Below are positions 1 through 7,720 of a stretch of DNA of 12,441 nucleotides, one piece after another. Where the stretch lies: positions 1-12,441 of the forward strand of contig CANQOJ010000048.1 of NCBI GenBank assembly GCA_947625455.1, given 5' to 3'. The stretch comes from an uncultured Clostridia bacterium (GTDB lineage Bacteria; Bacillota; Clostridia; Oscillospirales; Ruminococcaceae). The first letter of the stretch is position 1, and the number at the start of each line of letters is the position of its first letter. Under the pieces are notes generated by a model. The model was not told where the DNA came from and did no database searches. It was given only the letters and a program-made list of their open reading frames with translations. Position numbers and translations under genes: made by a program.

Positions 1-1983
1 GTTCGTAACTCGCAAGACGGTATCAACATGATTCAGACCTTTGAGGGCGCTGCTCAGGAAACACACTCCATTCTCCAGAGAATGAAGGAACTCGCTGAAG
101 AGTCTGCAACAGGTACATACGACAACTACACCGACCGTGCGGCTATGCAGTTAGAGTTTGACCAGCTGAACGACGAGTTAAACCAGATTGCTGACACCGA
201 CTTCAACGGAACGATCGTTCTTAATGGCGGCGAAATGTCTGACGGTCTTAAGCAGGTTGCCGGCGAATTTAACTACGCAAATAAGGCTGACCAGCTTATA
301 TCTAAGGCTAACGAAATGGCACAGGCTGACCTTGATGCGGCTACAGCGGCTTATAACAAGGCTGAAGCCAAGTATGCAGGTACAAAGTACGACCTCTCAC
401 AAAACGGCATGGCAGGCGAGTGGAATTCTGTTGACAATAGTCTTTATGATAAGGCAGCTGCGGATGCTCTTTGGCAGAAACTCCACCTCGACACAAAGGG
501 TGATGGCACAGGTGATGCTGACCTTACAAAAGGTACTTCTGTTGACGTAACATTTGAATTTGACGGTGATGCTTGGACTGTTAAGTCTGCTACATCTAAT
601 AAGACAGGTGCAATTGATTCTAGTCTGTTTGCAGATGCTTTTGGTACTCCTACAGCTGTGGGAGATCCGACTGCTGCTGATGCAACAGCTACTGGTTGGG
701 GAGGTTTCACAGCCAACGCTGTTGATAAACAATTTGCTGCCGTGTTTGATGCAACAAATGCTAAAGCGGGAGATACTGTTACCTTAACATTTACCAACTC
801 TCAGGCTCAGACACATGCTCCTACACACGCGGCATGGGAGGCTGATTCTGTAGATGTACAAGTAGGCGGAAAAACTGCAGAAGATGTTACAATTGGTATT
901 TCTGCTACAAATCCATTGAGTGATGCAGATATTCTTGCAGACAAGAATATCGCTGATGTTGTTAATGCACTTGATGGCGTTGAAATTGAGGCTATTTTTG
1001 ATGGAAAGAATGCTGCTGCTCAAACATATAAGATAAATGGTCAGGAAATTAGTCTTACTGATTTACAGGCAGGAAAAGGTATAACTCTTCAGGACGATGA
1101 AGGAAATGCACTTTTAGATTCTGACGGAAATGAAATAAAAGTTTATGCAAAACTTGCAGGAACTACTTTGACCATTTCAACAACAAACAAAGCTGGAGAT
1201 GCAGCAGTAAAAGGAATAGTTGACATTACAATTCCTGCAACTGATGCTGCTGTTGCAGAAGACGCTGGTAAGTCAATAAAAGGCAAGATTGCAATTGACA
1301 CCGCTTCCTACGCTGGCGCTTCCGCTGAACCCACTATCAAGGCAGGCGACGATCCCAACCTCGGCACTTCCAACGAGGCTAAGAAGGCTCTTGATGCGGC
1401 GGCTGACGCACTCGCAAAGGCTACTCTCGCTCAGCAGTCCATTAAGGATCTTGAATCCGCACAGGAATACCTCAGCGGCAAGGGCGTTTCGGCTTCTGAC
1501 GCGTTCAACAACTCGACCGCTCGCATGACTTACACCGACAATATCACGCTGCAGGTTGGCGCTCGTACAAAGGACGCTGTAAACTTCACATTCAACTACA
1601 ATGTTGACGGTTCTGCAGATATGGGCAGCCTCAAGGCTAACCTCAACCTTTCTTCTCGCGAGGACGGTCTGAACACTGCAAGCCTTTCTATCGCAAATCA
1701 GGATTCTGCTAACTACGCTATCGACCAGATAGACAAGGCTATCAATAAGACCTCTATGGTTCGCGCTTCGTTCGGTGCTATCCAGAACAGACTTGAACAC
1801 AAGATCACCAACTTGACAACGACTTCTGAAAACCTCACCGAGGCAGAGAGCGCGATCCGCGATACCGATATGGCAAGCGAAATGATGAACTACACCAAGT
1901 TCAACATTCTCCAGCAGGCTGCTCAGTCAATGCTCGCACAGGCGAACCAGCAGCCGCAGTCTATCCTCCAGTTGCTCGGCTAA
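1..1983 (+). CDS. fliC: Flagellin, large, 5'-truncated by the window edge
   Basis: Structural subunit of the flagellar filament, exported through the flagellar type III apparatus. The frame is open from base 1 (VRNSQDGINMIQTFEGAAQETHSI without a start), so the first roughly 60-65 residues lie outside the window; the ATG at 28 is internal. The N-terminal D1 helix is recognisable (SILQRMKELAEESATGTY), as are the C-terminal D1/D0 segments (LQVGARTKDAVNF near 1546, RLEHKITNLTTTSENL, AESAIRDTDMASEM) and the QQPQSILQLLG terminus. Between them sits a very large variable, beta-rich region (about 430-1270), flanked by Ala/Lys-rich helical stretches (about 280-400 and 1370-1480) that could form a stalk. 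At over 650 codons here it is much longer than a minimal clostridial flagellin. Codon use changes in the central region (see findings). Its many Ser/Thr residues are plausible O-glycosylation acceptors for the adjacent cassette; that link is inferred from position. Confidence 0.97.
   Translation, partial: VRNSQDGINMIQTFEGAAQETHSILQRMKELAEESATGTYDNYTDRAAMQLEFDQLNDELNQIADTDFNGTIVLNGGEMSDGLKQVAGEFNYANKADQLISKANEMAQADLDAATAAYNKAEAKYAGTKYDLSQNGMAGEWNSVDNSLYDKAAADALWQKLHLDTKGDGTGDADLTKGTSVDVTFEFDGDAWTVKSATSNKTGAIDSSLFADAFGTPTAVGDPTAADATATGWGGFTANAVDKQFAAVFDATNAKAGDTVTLTFTNSQAQTHAPTHAAWEADSVDVQVGGKTAEDVTIGISATNPLSDADILADKNIADVVNALDGVEIEAIFDGKNAAAQTYKINGQEISLTDLQAGKGITLQDDEGNALLDSDGNEIKVYAKLAGTTLTISTTNKAGDAAVKGIVDITIPATDAAVAEDAGKSIKGKIAIDTASYAGASAEPTIKAGDDPNLGTSNEAKKALDAAADALAKATLAQQSIKDLESAQEYLSGKGVSASDAFNNSTARMTYTDNITLQVGARTKDAVNFTFNYNVDGSADMGSLKANLNLSSREDGLNTASLSIANQDSANYAIDQIDKAINKTSMVRASFGAIQNRLEHKITNLTTTSENLTEAESAIRDTDMASEMMNYTKFNILQQAAQSMLAQANQQPQSILQLLG
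1930..1971 (+). repeat. Inverted 42-nt repeat, left copy (flagellin 3' end)
   Basis: Bases 1930-1971 are identical to the reverse complement of 12387-12428. The match comes from the conserved D0 C-terminus of the two flagellin genes and probably continues imperfectly beyond the right edge. The copies flank the whole glycosylation operon in inverted orientation. Confidence 0.85.
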
Positions 1984-2016
1984 TAAGCTTGAAACTGCGA
2001 GTTACGGCTCAATCAA

Positions 2017-2052
2017 ACAAAATTTCCCCTCTCCAGCGAGAGGGGATTTTTG
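2017..2052. terminator. Rho-independent terminator between convergent flagellin and glycosylation operon
   Basis: An 8-bp perfect stem (CCCCTCTC at 2026-2033 with GAGAGGGG at 2038-2045, loop CAGC) is followed by ATTTTT on the + strand and preceded by AAAATTT, which reads as a weaker U-tract on the - strand. It lies about 35 nt after the flagellin stop (TAATAA) and just beyond the stop of the - strand operon, so it probably serves both. The + direction has the better T-run. Confidence 0.88.
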
Positions 2053-2062
2053 TAATTAGCAT

Positions 2063-3106
2063 TTAGTTTTTGATAAGTATGCAGCTTCCGCACAAGGACA
2101 CAACCATTTCAGTCTGTGATGCTATTTCTTCCACTTTATCGGAAACAGCCCCTGTTGGCTTTTGCGCACCTCCGCTTGTAACATACGCTGCGACCTGTTC
2201 GCAAATATCATACGGACGTATTGTAAAATCTTCATAGCCGCTGTCTTTCCAGAACGAGGTTTCAATATCTTCTATAATATATATTCCCCCATGTGTCAAA
2301 GCCTTGTATAATGTAAACAAAGCCTTTATCTGATGACTCCAGATATGCGATGCATCGTCAATAATTACTGTCGGTTGCAAATCACATAATTTTTTGATTT
2401 CTTCGGTATCAGACAAGTCAGCAAGTATGACCTTTTTTCTGACGTCGTTGTATTGCAGGCAATTTTTATCGTAATCTGCTCCGACTATTCTTGCTTTGGG
2501 GAAATAACGGCTCCACATTTCAAGACTTGCACCTTTAAAAACTCCAAGTTCAAGCAATGTAAACTCAGTATTTTTAAACTTTGACAAAAAATGTTCGTAT
2601 TTACGAAGATAGTTGTGGTGGAAATTTGCCTTGTCTGTTCCCGTTTCCATTCCTATTTCATTGAGCTCTGTGCAGTCCTTGAAATATCCTTTGTAGCCGT
2701 CGGGTGCATCAGGCTGAATTGTATTCTGTATAATTGATATTTTTTTATAAATTTCCTGTACATAAACATTTGATTTGTAGCCTATCCGGTTAAGTTTTTC
2801 GCATATACTTTTAATTTCATCTTCATCTCCGTCTTTACGGATAATACAGACAATAATTCCGCTTGTTTTTGCGTTAATTTCAGTATCGGAGTAATTATAA
2901 ACTGGAATATCAAGGTACTCTTTTCCTTTATATTCCTCATTTTCAAGAAATCCCTTTACGCATAATCCTTTGCAGGTCAGAAATTTTGCAATTGCGCCTC
3001 CAATCTTGTTTGCGCCATACAAATAAATTTCGTTGTAGCCGGAACAGAAATCAAGCAATTTATCATGCTTGCTGTTCCTTTCTAATGCCTTATCCAGTTC
3101 TTTCAT
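2063..3106 (-). CDS. MycE-type class I SAM O-methyltransferase with N-terminal Rossmann-like domain
   Basis: Predicted cytoplasmic sugar O-methyltransferase of 347 aa. Residues about 24-125 form a Rossmann-like domain starting with a strand and GANKIGG (31-37), then VKGFLENEEYKG. Residues about 150-347 are the methyltransferase: a GTDKANFHHNY entry motif, SAM motif I LLELGVFKGASLEMW (184-198), IIDDASH (248-254) with His258, and IIEDIETSFW (277-286). The DD plus ED acidic pairs match the metal-binding pattern of MycE, the mycinamicin 2''-O-methyltransferase, so Mg-dependent sugar O-methylation is the best guess; the family also contains enzymes annotated as cephalosporin hydroxylase-like. It is the last gene of the operon. 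Its ATG is 1 nt after the rmlB stop, and its GGAG ribosome binding site lies inside the end of rmlB. The acceptor sugar position cannot be read from the sequence. Confidence 0.85.
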   Translation of the reverse strand: MKELDKALERNSKHDKLLDFCSGYNEIYLYGANKIGGAIAKFLTCKGLCVKGFLENEEYKGKEYLDIPVYNYSDTEINAKTSGIIVCIIRKDGDEDEIKSICEKLNRIGYKSNVYVQEIYKKISIIQNTIQPDAPDGYKGYFKDCTELNEIGMETGTDKANFHHNYLRKYEHFLSKFKNTEFTLLELGVFKGASLEMWSRYFPKARIVGADYDKNCLQYNDVRKKVILADLSDTEEIKKLCDLQPTVIIDDASHIWSHQIKALFTLYKALTHGGIYIIEDIETSFWKDSGYEDFTIRPYDICEQVAAYVTSGGAQKPTGAVSDKVEEIASQTEMVVSLCGSCILIKN

Positions 3107-3107
3107 T

Positions 3108-4094
3108 TTAAACTCCTTTCATATTCAGCTGTTTCAGCCACTCACTGTTTTCCAGATACCACTTAATGGTTTTCTGTATTCCGTCAGCAAAGCGTGTTTC
3201 AGGAAGCCAGCCCAGCTCCCTGTTAATTTTTGAAGTGTCGACTGCATAACGCATATCGTGCCCCTTGCGGTCGGAAACATAAGTGATAAGGCTTTCGGGT
3301 TTTCCCAGCTCTTTGCATATCAACCGTACAATGTCAATATTTCTCATCTCATTGTGTCCGCCGATATTGTAAATCTCGCCTACTGTGCCGTTATGAACAA
3401 TAAGGTCAATTGCACGGCAATGGTCCTCAACATACAGCCAGTCCCGCACATTCAGTCCCTGTCCGTAAACGGGAAGAGGCTTGTCCGCAAGTGCATTTGC
3501 TATTATTAGCGGGATAAGCTTTTCAGGGAACTGATACGGACCGTAGTTATTCGAACAGCGTGATATTGTCGCAGGAAGTCCGAATGTTCGTATGTATGCT
3601 CCTACAAGCAGGTCTGCACTTGCTTTTGATGCTGAATAAGGGCTTGATGTATGAATAGGCGTGTCCTCTGTAAAGAGCAAATCCGGTCTGTCAAGCGGCA
3701 AATCTCCGTAAACCTCATCGGTGGATACCTGATGAAAACGCTTTGCTCCATATTTTAGACAAGCATCCATCATTATCTGCGTGCCGATTATATTTGTGCG
3801 GAGAAATATCTCAGGATTTTCAATAGAGCGGTCAACGTGACTTTCAGCCGCAAAATTAACAACTATATCGGGCTTTTCCTTTTCAAACACGTTGCAGACA
3901 GCTTTTTTATCCGTTATATCCGTTTTGTAGAATGTAAAATTCGGGTTTTTCAACGCATTTTTCAGAGAAGAAAAGTTTCCCGCATAAGTAAGACTGTCAA
4001 GACAAATCAACCTGTAATCCCTGTGATTTTCCAGCATATAATAGACAAAATTCGTGCCGATAAAGCCCGCTCCGCCGGTTATAAGAACAGTCAT
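3108..4094 (-). CDS. rmlB: dTDP-glucose 4,6-dehydratase (RmlB)
   Basis: Converts dTDP-D-glucose to dTDP-4-keto-6-deoxy-D-glucose with tightly bound NAD; this is the shared intermediate of 6-deoxysugar pathways. The 328-residue extended SDR shows GGAGFIG (7-13) for NAD binding, AAESHVDRS (82-90), the dehydratase triad STDEVYGD (124-131, Thr-Asp-Glu catalytic), YSASK (153-157) with catalytic Tyr153 and Lys157, and NNYGPYQFPEK. Length is slightly short for RmlB but all motifs are present. Its ATG overlaps the rmlA TGA in an ATGA tetranucleotide (4091-4094), indicating translational coupling of the two enzymes that act in sequence. Confidence 0.97.
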   Translation of the reverse strand: MTVLITGGAGFIGTNFVYYMLENHRDYRLICLDSLTYAGNFSSLKNALKNPNFTFYKTDITDKKAVCNVFEKEKPDIVVNFAAESHVDRSIENPEIFLRTNIIGTQIMMDACLKYGAKRFHQVSTDEVYGDLPLDRPDLLFTEDTPIHTSSPYSASKASADLLVGAYIRTFGLPATISRCSNNYGPYQFPEKLIPLIIANALADKPLPVYGQGLNVRDWLYVEDHCRAIDLIVHNGTVGEIYNIGGHNEMRNIDIVRLICKELGKPESLITYVSDRKGHDMRYAVDTSKINRELGWLPETRFADGIQKTIKWYLENSEWLKQLNMKGV

Positions 4095-4969
4095 TTGTTT
4101 TCCTCCGAAAGTGAGATAAGATATTTTCCGTAATCCGTCATTTTAAGCTCCTCTCCTATTGCACGGAGAGACTCTGTCGAAATATATTCCATTCTCCAGG
4201 CTATCTCTTCTATACATGAAATATAGTATCCTTGCATATCCTGCACCGTCTGGACAAATTCGGACGCTTTTAGCATTCCTCTGGGAGAGCCTGTATCTAG
4301 CCATGCCATACCACGTCCCATTAAGGTCACATTCAACATACCCTTTTTGAGATAAGTGCGGTTTATGTCTGTTATTTCGATTTCACCTCTTGGGGAGGGC
4401 TTTATTTCTTTCGCTATGCTTACTACTTCGTTGTCGTAGAAATACAATCCCGGAACAGCGTAGTTGGATTTAGGATTATCAGGCTTTTCTTCAAGCGAAA
4501 TCACCTTATTGTTCTTATCAAATTCTACTACTCCGAACTCCTTCGGATTAGCAACAGGATACCCAAAAACTACGGCTCCGCCTTTTTCTGCTTTTTTCTT
4601 TGCATCCGATAAAAAAAACGAAAACGACTGTCCATAAAAAACATTATCTCCGAGTACCAAGCAAACGCTGTCTTTTCCGATAAAATCAGCTCCAAGAATA
4701 AAAGCGTCTGCAAGACCTTTGGGTTTTTCTTGTACTTTATACTCTATTTTCAGACCTAGCTTTGAACCGTCTTTGAAAAGTCTTTCATAGTTTGGCGTAT
4801 CATCAGGAGTGGAAATAATAAGAATCTCCCGTATATTTGCCAGCATAAGCACTGACAGAGGATAATATATCAGCGGTTTGTCGTAAATGGGCAGAAGCTG
4901 TTTTGACACGGCGATTGTGTTCGGATAAAGGCGTGTCCCGTGACCTCCGGCAAGAATAATACCTTTCAT
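4091..4969 (-). CDS. rmlA: Glucose-1-phosphate thymidylyltransferase (RmlA)
   Basis: Makes dTDP-glucose from glucose-1-phosphate and dTTP, the entry step of the cassette. The 292-aa protein carries the nucleotidyltransferase signature LAGGHGTRLYP (6-16), the conserved Lys in SKQLLPIYDKP (from 22), QEKPKGLADAF (80-90), and LGDNVFYG (106-113) with the metal-binding Asp. Length is typical for the family. The ATG is preceded by GAGGTG at a 6-nt spacing, and the gene starts 13 nt after the upstream SDR gene. It ends in TGA, the only TGA among the intact genes of the operon, because of its overlap with rmlB. Confidence 0.97.
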   Translation of the reverse strand: MKGIILAGGHGTRLYPNTIAVSKQLLPIYDKPLIYYPLSVLMLANIREILIISTPDDTPNYERLFKDGSKLGLKIEYKVQEKPKGLADAFILGADFIGKDSVCLVLGDNVFYGQSFSFFLSDAKKKAEKGGAVVFGYPVANPKEFGVVEFDKNNKVISLEEKPDNPKSNYAVPGLYFYDNEVVSIAKEIKPSPRGEIEITDINRTYLKKGMLNVTLMGRGMAWLDTGSPRGMLKASEFVQTVQDMQGYYISCIEEIAWRMEYISTESLRAIGEELKMTDYGKYLISLSEENK

Positions 4970-4982
4970 TTTTTCACCTCGC

Positions 4983-5891
4983 TTACAGAAATTTAAGAGT
5001 TTTTACCCATTCTGCTGTTTTTAGAATGCTTTCCTTGAAATCAGCCTTACATTCAAAGCCTGTGTCTTCATAAAGCGCATTGAGGTCAAACTTGCTGTAA
5101 TCTACATAGGTATTGTCGGTATATGTACCGAAGAGCAGTTCAGCTTTCGGATTGACAATATCTCTTACCTCTGTGATAATATCTCTGAAAGTACGTGTCT
5201 GACGGTTGCCTATATAGTACTGCTTTGCATTTTTGCCTTTAAATCCAACGGCAATCAGCCCTTCGACTGCATCATCAACATATATCCAGTCATAAGGATT
5301 GTCGCCAACTACCAGATTAAGCGGTTCGTTTGCAAGCATTTTCCTGATAAATGTATTTGTTGTTCGGTTTGAGCGATCGCCTACGCCGAAAACATTTGTA
5401 AAAGCCGTCGAATTAAACCGCATTTTATCCTTGCACATAAACTCGCAGAAAATACGCGAGCACTTCTTTGATACCCCGTAAATATTGCCGTTTGTTTCTT
5501 TGCCGTCGATACTGTTTATACCGACCAAATTTTCATGGCTTGTCCCCACAAAAACGAACTTTTTACAGTTTGATTTGATTGCAGTTTCTACTGCTGCTGA
5601 TGACAGATTGAAGTTTTTTCGCTGAATTTCAATGTCATTGTAATTTCGTTCAGCGTTTCCGTCCCAAGCGAGATGATAAAAGACATCAGCGCCGTTGGGA
5701 AGCTCTTCGGAGAGCTTATCATACTTACTGAAGTCAGCTGTAACAGGGTGAAAATCACCGTATCCCGAAAGGTCTTTGAGGTAAGCAGAGTTAATATCGA
5801 TGCCCCATACGCTGTTTCCCGCTGAAAGAAGCCTGCGTGTAAGCGCTCCGCCTATAAATCCACCTGCGCCTGTTATTATTACAGTATTCAA
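4983..5891 (-). CDS. NAD(P)-dependent nucleotide-sugar SDR, probable 4-ketoreductase (or epimerase)
   Basis: Extended short-chain dehydrogenase of 302 aa. It has the cofactor motif GAGGFIG (8-14), acidic residues after beta-2 (GIDIN, suggesting NAD preference), FYHLAWDG (71-78), the catalytic Ser/Thr in FVGTSHE (114-119), and Tyr138-x3-Lys142 in IYGVSKK. YDWIYVDDAVEG (200-211) is the usual substrate-loop signature. With RmlA, RmlB, a C-methyltransferase and an RmlC-type epimerase present but no recognisable RmlD or NovS, this is the only candidate for reduction of the 4-keto group; that assignment is by elimination. A 4-epimerase or paratose/tyvelose-type reductase are alternatives. It starts with TTG: no in-frame ATG lies upstream, GAGGFIG begins only 8 residues in, and AAAGGGA sits 9 nt ahead. 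Confidence 0.85.
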   Translation of the reverse strand: MNTVIITGAGGFIGGALTRRLLSAGNSVWGIDINSAYLKDLSGYGDFHPVTADFSKYDKLSEELPNGADVFYHLAWDGNAERNYNDIEIQRKNFNLSSAAVETAIKSNCKKFVFVGTSHENLVGINSIDGKETNGNIYGVSKKCSRIFCEFMCKDKMRFNSTAFTNVFGVGDRSNRTTNTFIRKMLANEPLNLVVGDNPYDWIYVDDAVEGLIAVGFKGKNAKQYYIGNRQTRTFRDIITEVRDIVNPKAELLFGTYTDNTYVDYSKFDLNALYEDTGFECKADFKESILKTAEWVKTLKFL

Positions 5892-5900
5892 TATAAGCAG

Positions 5901-5907
5901 TCCCTTT
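5901..5907 (-). promoter_or_regulatory. Ribosome binding site supporting a TTG start
   Basis: AAAGGGA on the - strand lies 9 nt before the TTG at 5889-5891. It decides the start of the SDR gene, where no ATG is available before the cofactor-binding glycine motif. Confidence 0.6.
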
Positions 5908-5910
5908 CTT

Positions 5911-7140
5911 TTAGAAAATGTTTATTTCGGGAATAAAGGTGATAAGCTTACAGCCCCATTGTCTTGTAAATTCAAGTCTTCCTGCGATCTCAGTTTTCCA
6001 GTTCCACGGAAGAATTGCAATGTAATCCGGCTTGATTTTTTCAATAACCTCTTCTCCTACGATATCAATAAGAGTTCCGGGGAGTTTTAAGCCTTGTTTT
6101 TCGGGAGTAATATCAACAATGTACTTAAAATATTCTCTTCCGATACCGCAGTAATTTAGAAAAGTATTTCCTTTAGCCGCAGCACCATATGCAATTATTT
6201 TCTTTCCGCTTAAAACAAGCTCTGACAAAATTTTTACGGTGTTAAACTTGATGTTTTTGATTTTTTCTTGAAAGCTAATGTAAGTTGCAATATCGTTTAT
6301 TTTAAAATCCAATTCTCTTTGGAGCAGTTTATCAACACGATCATTGATTTGCAGTTCGGTGTTTTCAGCGTGTGCGGCATAAATTCTCAATGAACCGCCG
6401 TGAGTGTTTATTTCCTCAACATCATATATTTTAAGACCATGTTTCTCGAAGATTTTCTTTACGGTAAACAGCGAAAAATATGAGAAATGCTCGTGGTAAA
6501 TTGTATCAAATTGCATTCCTTTTATAAGATTCAGCAAATGCGGAAATTCCATTGTAATCGTACCCGAATCATTTAAGAGAACTTTCATTCCTTTAACAAA
6601 TCCGTTTATATCAGGGACGTGAGCAAGTACATTGTTGCCAAGAATAAGGTCTGATTTTCCTCTTTCTTCAACAAGCTTTTCTGCAGTTTCCGTGCCAAAG
6701 AAATCACATACAACATCTATTCCCTTTTGTCTTGCGATTTCAGCTACGTTTGCGGCAGGTTCTACACCGTAATTCTTCAAATTCTTTTTATTGAAATACT
6801 GCAAAAGGCAACCGTCATTGCTGGCAATTTCCGTTATAAGGCTGTTTTCGTCCAGAGATAATCTGCCGATAATCATATTAACGTAATTTTCAGCGTGTTT
6901 GAGCCACATCTGAGAGTTAGAACTCAGATATTTATAGTCATCAAAAATCTTCTCAGGAGAAGAATAAGCATCTACTTGAACCAAAAAACATTCAGAGCAA
7001 ACTCTTGCACGGAGTGGATAGAACATCTGTCCTTTGCAGCTGTTTTCAGCAGAAAGGTACTCGTTTGAAATAGGCGATAAACCCAGATCGGCAAAATCTG
7101 TTGTCAGTTCTTTGCCGCAAAATCTGCATAATTTTTTCAT
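5911..7140 (-). CDS. dTDP-sugar C-methyltransferase, TylC3/TcaB9/NovU family
   Basis: Transfers a methyl from SAM to a ring carbon next to a keto group of a dTDP-4-keto-6-deoxysugar, giving a branched sugar. The 409-aa protein has all three parts of the family. First is an N-terminal zinc site (Cys5-x2-Cys8 and Cys48-x2-Cys51). Second is a SAM domain with ITEIASNDGCLLQYF and NNVLAHVPD, followed by the active-site YHEHFSYFS (Tyr/Glu/His) and THGGSLRIYA. Third is a C-terminal Rossmann-like domain with IIAYGAAAKGNTFLNYCGI. Length matches the family (about 410). The ATG at 7138-7140 is chosen over one 12 codons upstream because a TAAAGGAG ribosome binding site overlapping the rmlC stop lies 6 nt before it and the zinc site follows at once. 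Regiochemistry (C-3 as in TylC3, C-5 as in NovU) cannot be told from motifs alone. Confidence 0.93.
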   Translation of the reverse strand: MKKLCRFCGKELTTDFADLGLSPISNEYLSAENSCKGQMFYPLRARVCSECFLVQVDAYSSPEKIFDDYKYLSSNSQMWLKHAENYVNMIIGRLSLDENSLITEIASNDGCLLQYFNKKNLKNYGVEPAANVAEIARQKGIDVVCDFFGTETAEKLVEERGKSDLILGNNVLAHVPDINGFVKGMKVLLNDSGTITMEFPHLLNLIKGMQFDTIYHEHFSYFSLFTVKKIFEKHGLKIYDVEEINTHGGSLRIYAAHAENTELQINDRVDKLLQRELDFKINDIATYISFQEKIKNIKFNTVKILSELVLSGKKIIAYGAAAKGNTFLNYCGIGREYFKYIVDITPEKQGLKLPGTLIDIVGEEVIEKIKPDYIAILPWNWKTEIAGRLEFTRQWGCKLITFIPEINIF

Positions 7141-7151
7141 TATTTTCTCCT

Positions 7152-7706
7152 TTAATAATTGATATCGCTTTCGCACAATTTGGGGGCAGAGTTATCCTTT
7201 TCGGATATAATAGGATTTTCGACGCCCCATTTTATCGCAAGTTCGGGATCATTCCACAAAATTGTACGAGCAGTTTCGGGATAATAATAATCGTCTAGCT
7301 TATACAAGACTGTTGTATTGTCCTCAAGAGCAACAAAAGCATGCCCAAAACCTTTCGGGATAAGTATTTGCTTGTGGTTTTCCGATGAAATTGTCAGACA
7401 AACCCATCTTTTATATGTCGGAGAGATTTTTCTCAGGTCAATAATAACATCAAGAATACTTCCTGATATTACTCTTACAAGTTTTGCCTGAGAGTGGGGG
7501 TTATTTTGAAAATGTATGCCCCGAAGAGTATTTTTATGGGCAGAATATGACTGATATTCAAGTACGAACTCCTGTTCAATGCCGCACTCTTTTAAATCTT
7601 TAACGGAGTATGTTTCGGCGGAAAAACCTCTGAAGTCCTCATAGTATTTTGGCTCAATGACCTTAAGCCCACAGATTTCCAATTCAGTTATTTTCAGTTT
7701 CCCCAT
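7152..7706 (-). CDS. rmlC: dTDP-4-dehydro-6-deoxysugar 3,5-epimerase, RmlC family
   Basis: Cupin epimerase of 184 aa acting on C-3 and/or C-5 of the dTDP-4-keto-6-deoxysugar. Visible family motifs are LRGIHFQNNPHSQAKLVR (catalytic His), DVIIDLRKISPTYKRW, PKGFGHAFVAL, YKLDDYYYPETARTI (catalytic Tyr region) and LWNDPELAIKWG near the end. Length is typical. In a set with a C-methyltransferase it may be a monofunctional 3- or 5-epimerase, as for NovW, rather than the rhamnose enzyme; the sequence as read does not settle this. The AAAGGTGG ribosome binding site abuts the end of the preceding methyltransferase reading frame (TAA at 7721-7723), which helps define where that broken gene once ended. 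Confidence 0.93.
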   Translation of the reverse strand: MGKLKITELEICGLKVIEPKYYEDFRGFSAETYSVKDLKECGIEQEFVLEYQSYSAHKNTLRGIHFQNNPHSQAKLVRVISGSILDVIIDLRKISPTYKRWVCLTISSENHKQILIPKGFGHAFVALEDNTTVLYKLDDYYYPETARTILWNDPELAIKWGVENPIISEKDNSAPKLCESDINY

Positions 7707-7720
7707 ATCGAAGCCACCTT

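Noticed and set aside
1273..1800. 175-codon - strand open frame antisense to flagellin
   Set aside because: It mirrors the conserved, codon-biased flagellin C-terminal region, has no recognisable domain and no ribosome binding site; a shadow frame.
7141..7176. Twelve-codon N-terminal extension of the C-methyltransferase
   Set aside because: It would overlap the end of rmlC, and the strong AAAGGAG site 6 nt before the inner ATG, directly followed by the zinc-binding Cys pair, marks the inner ATG as the start.
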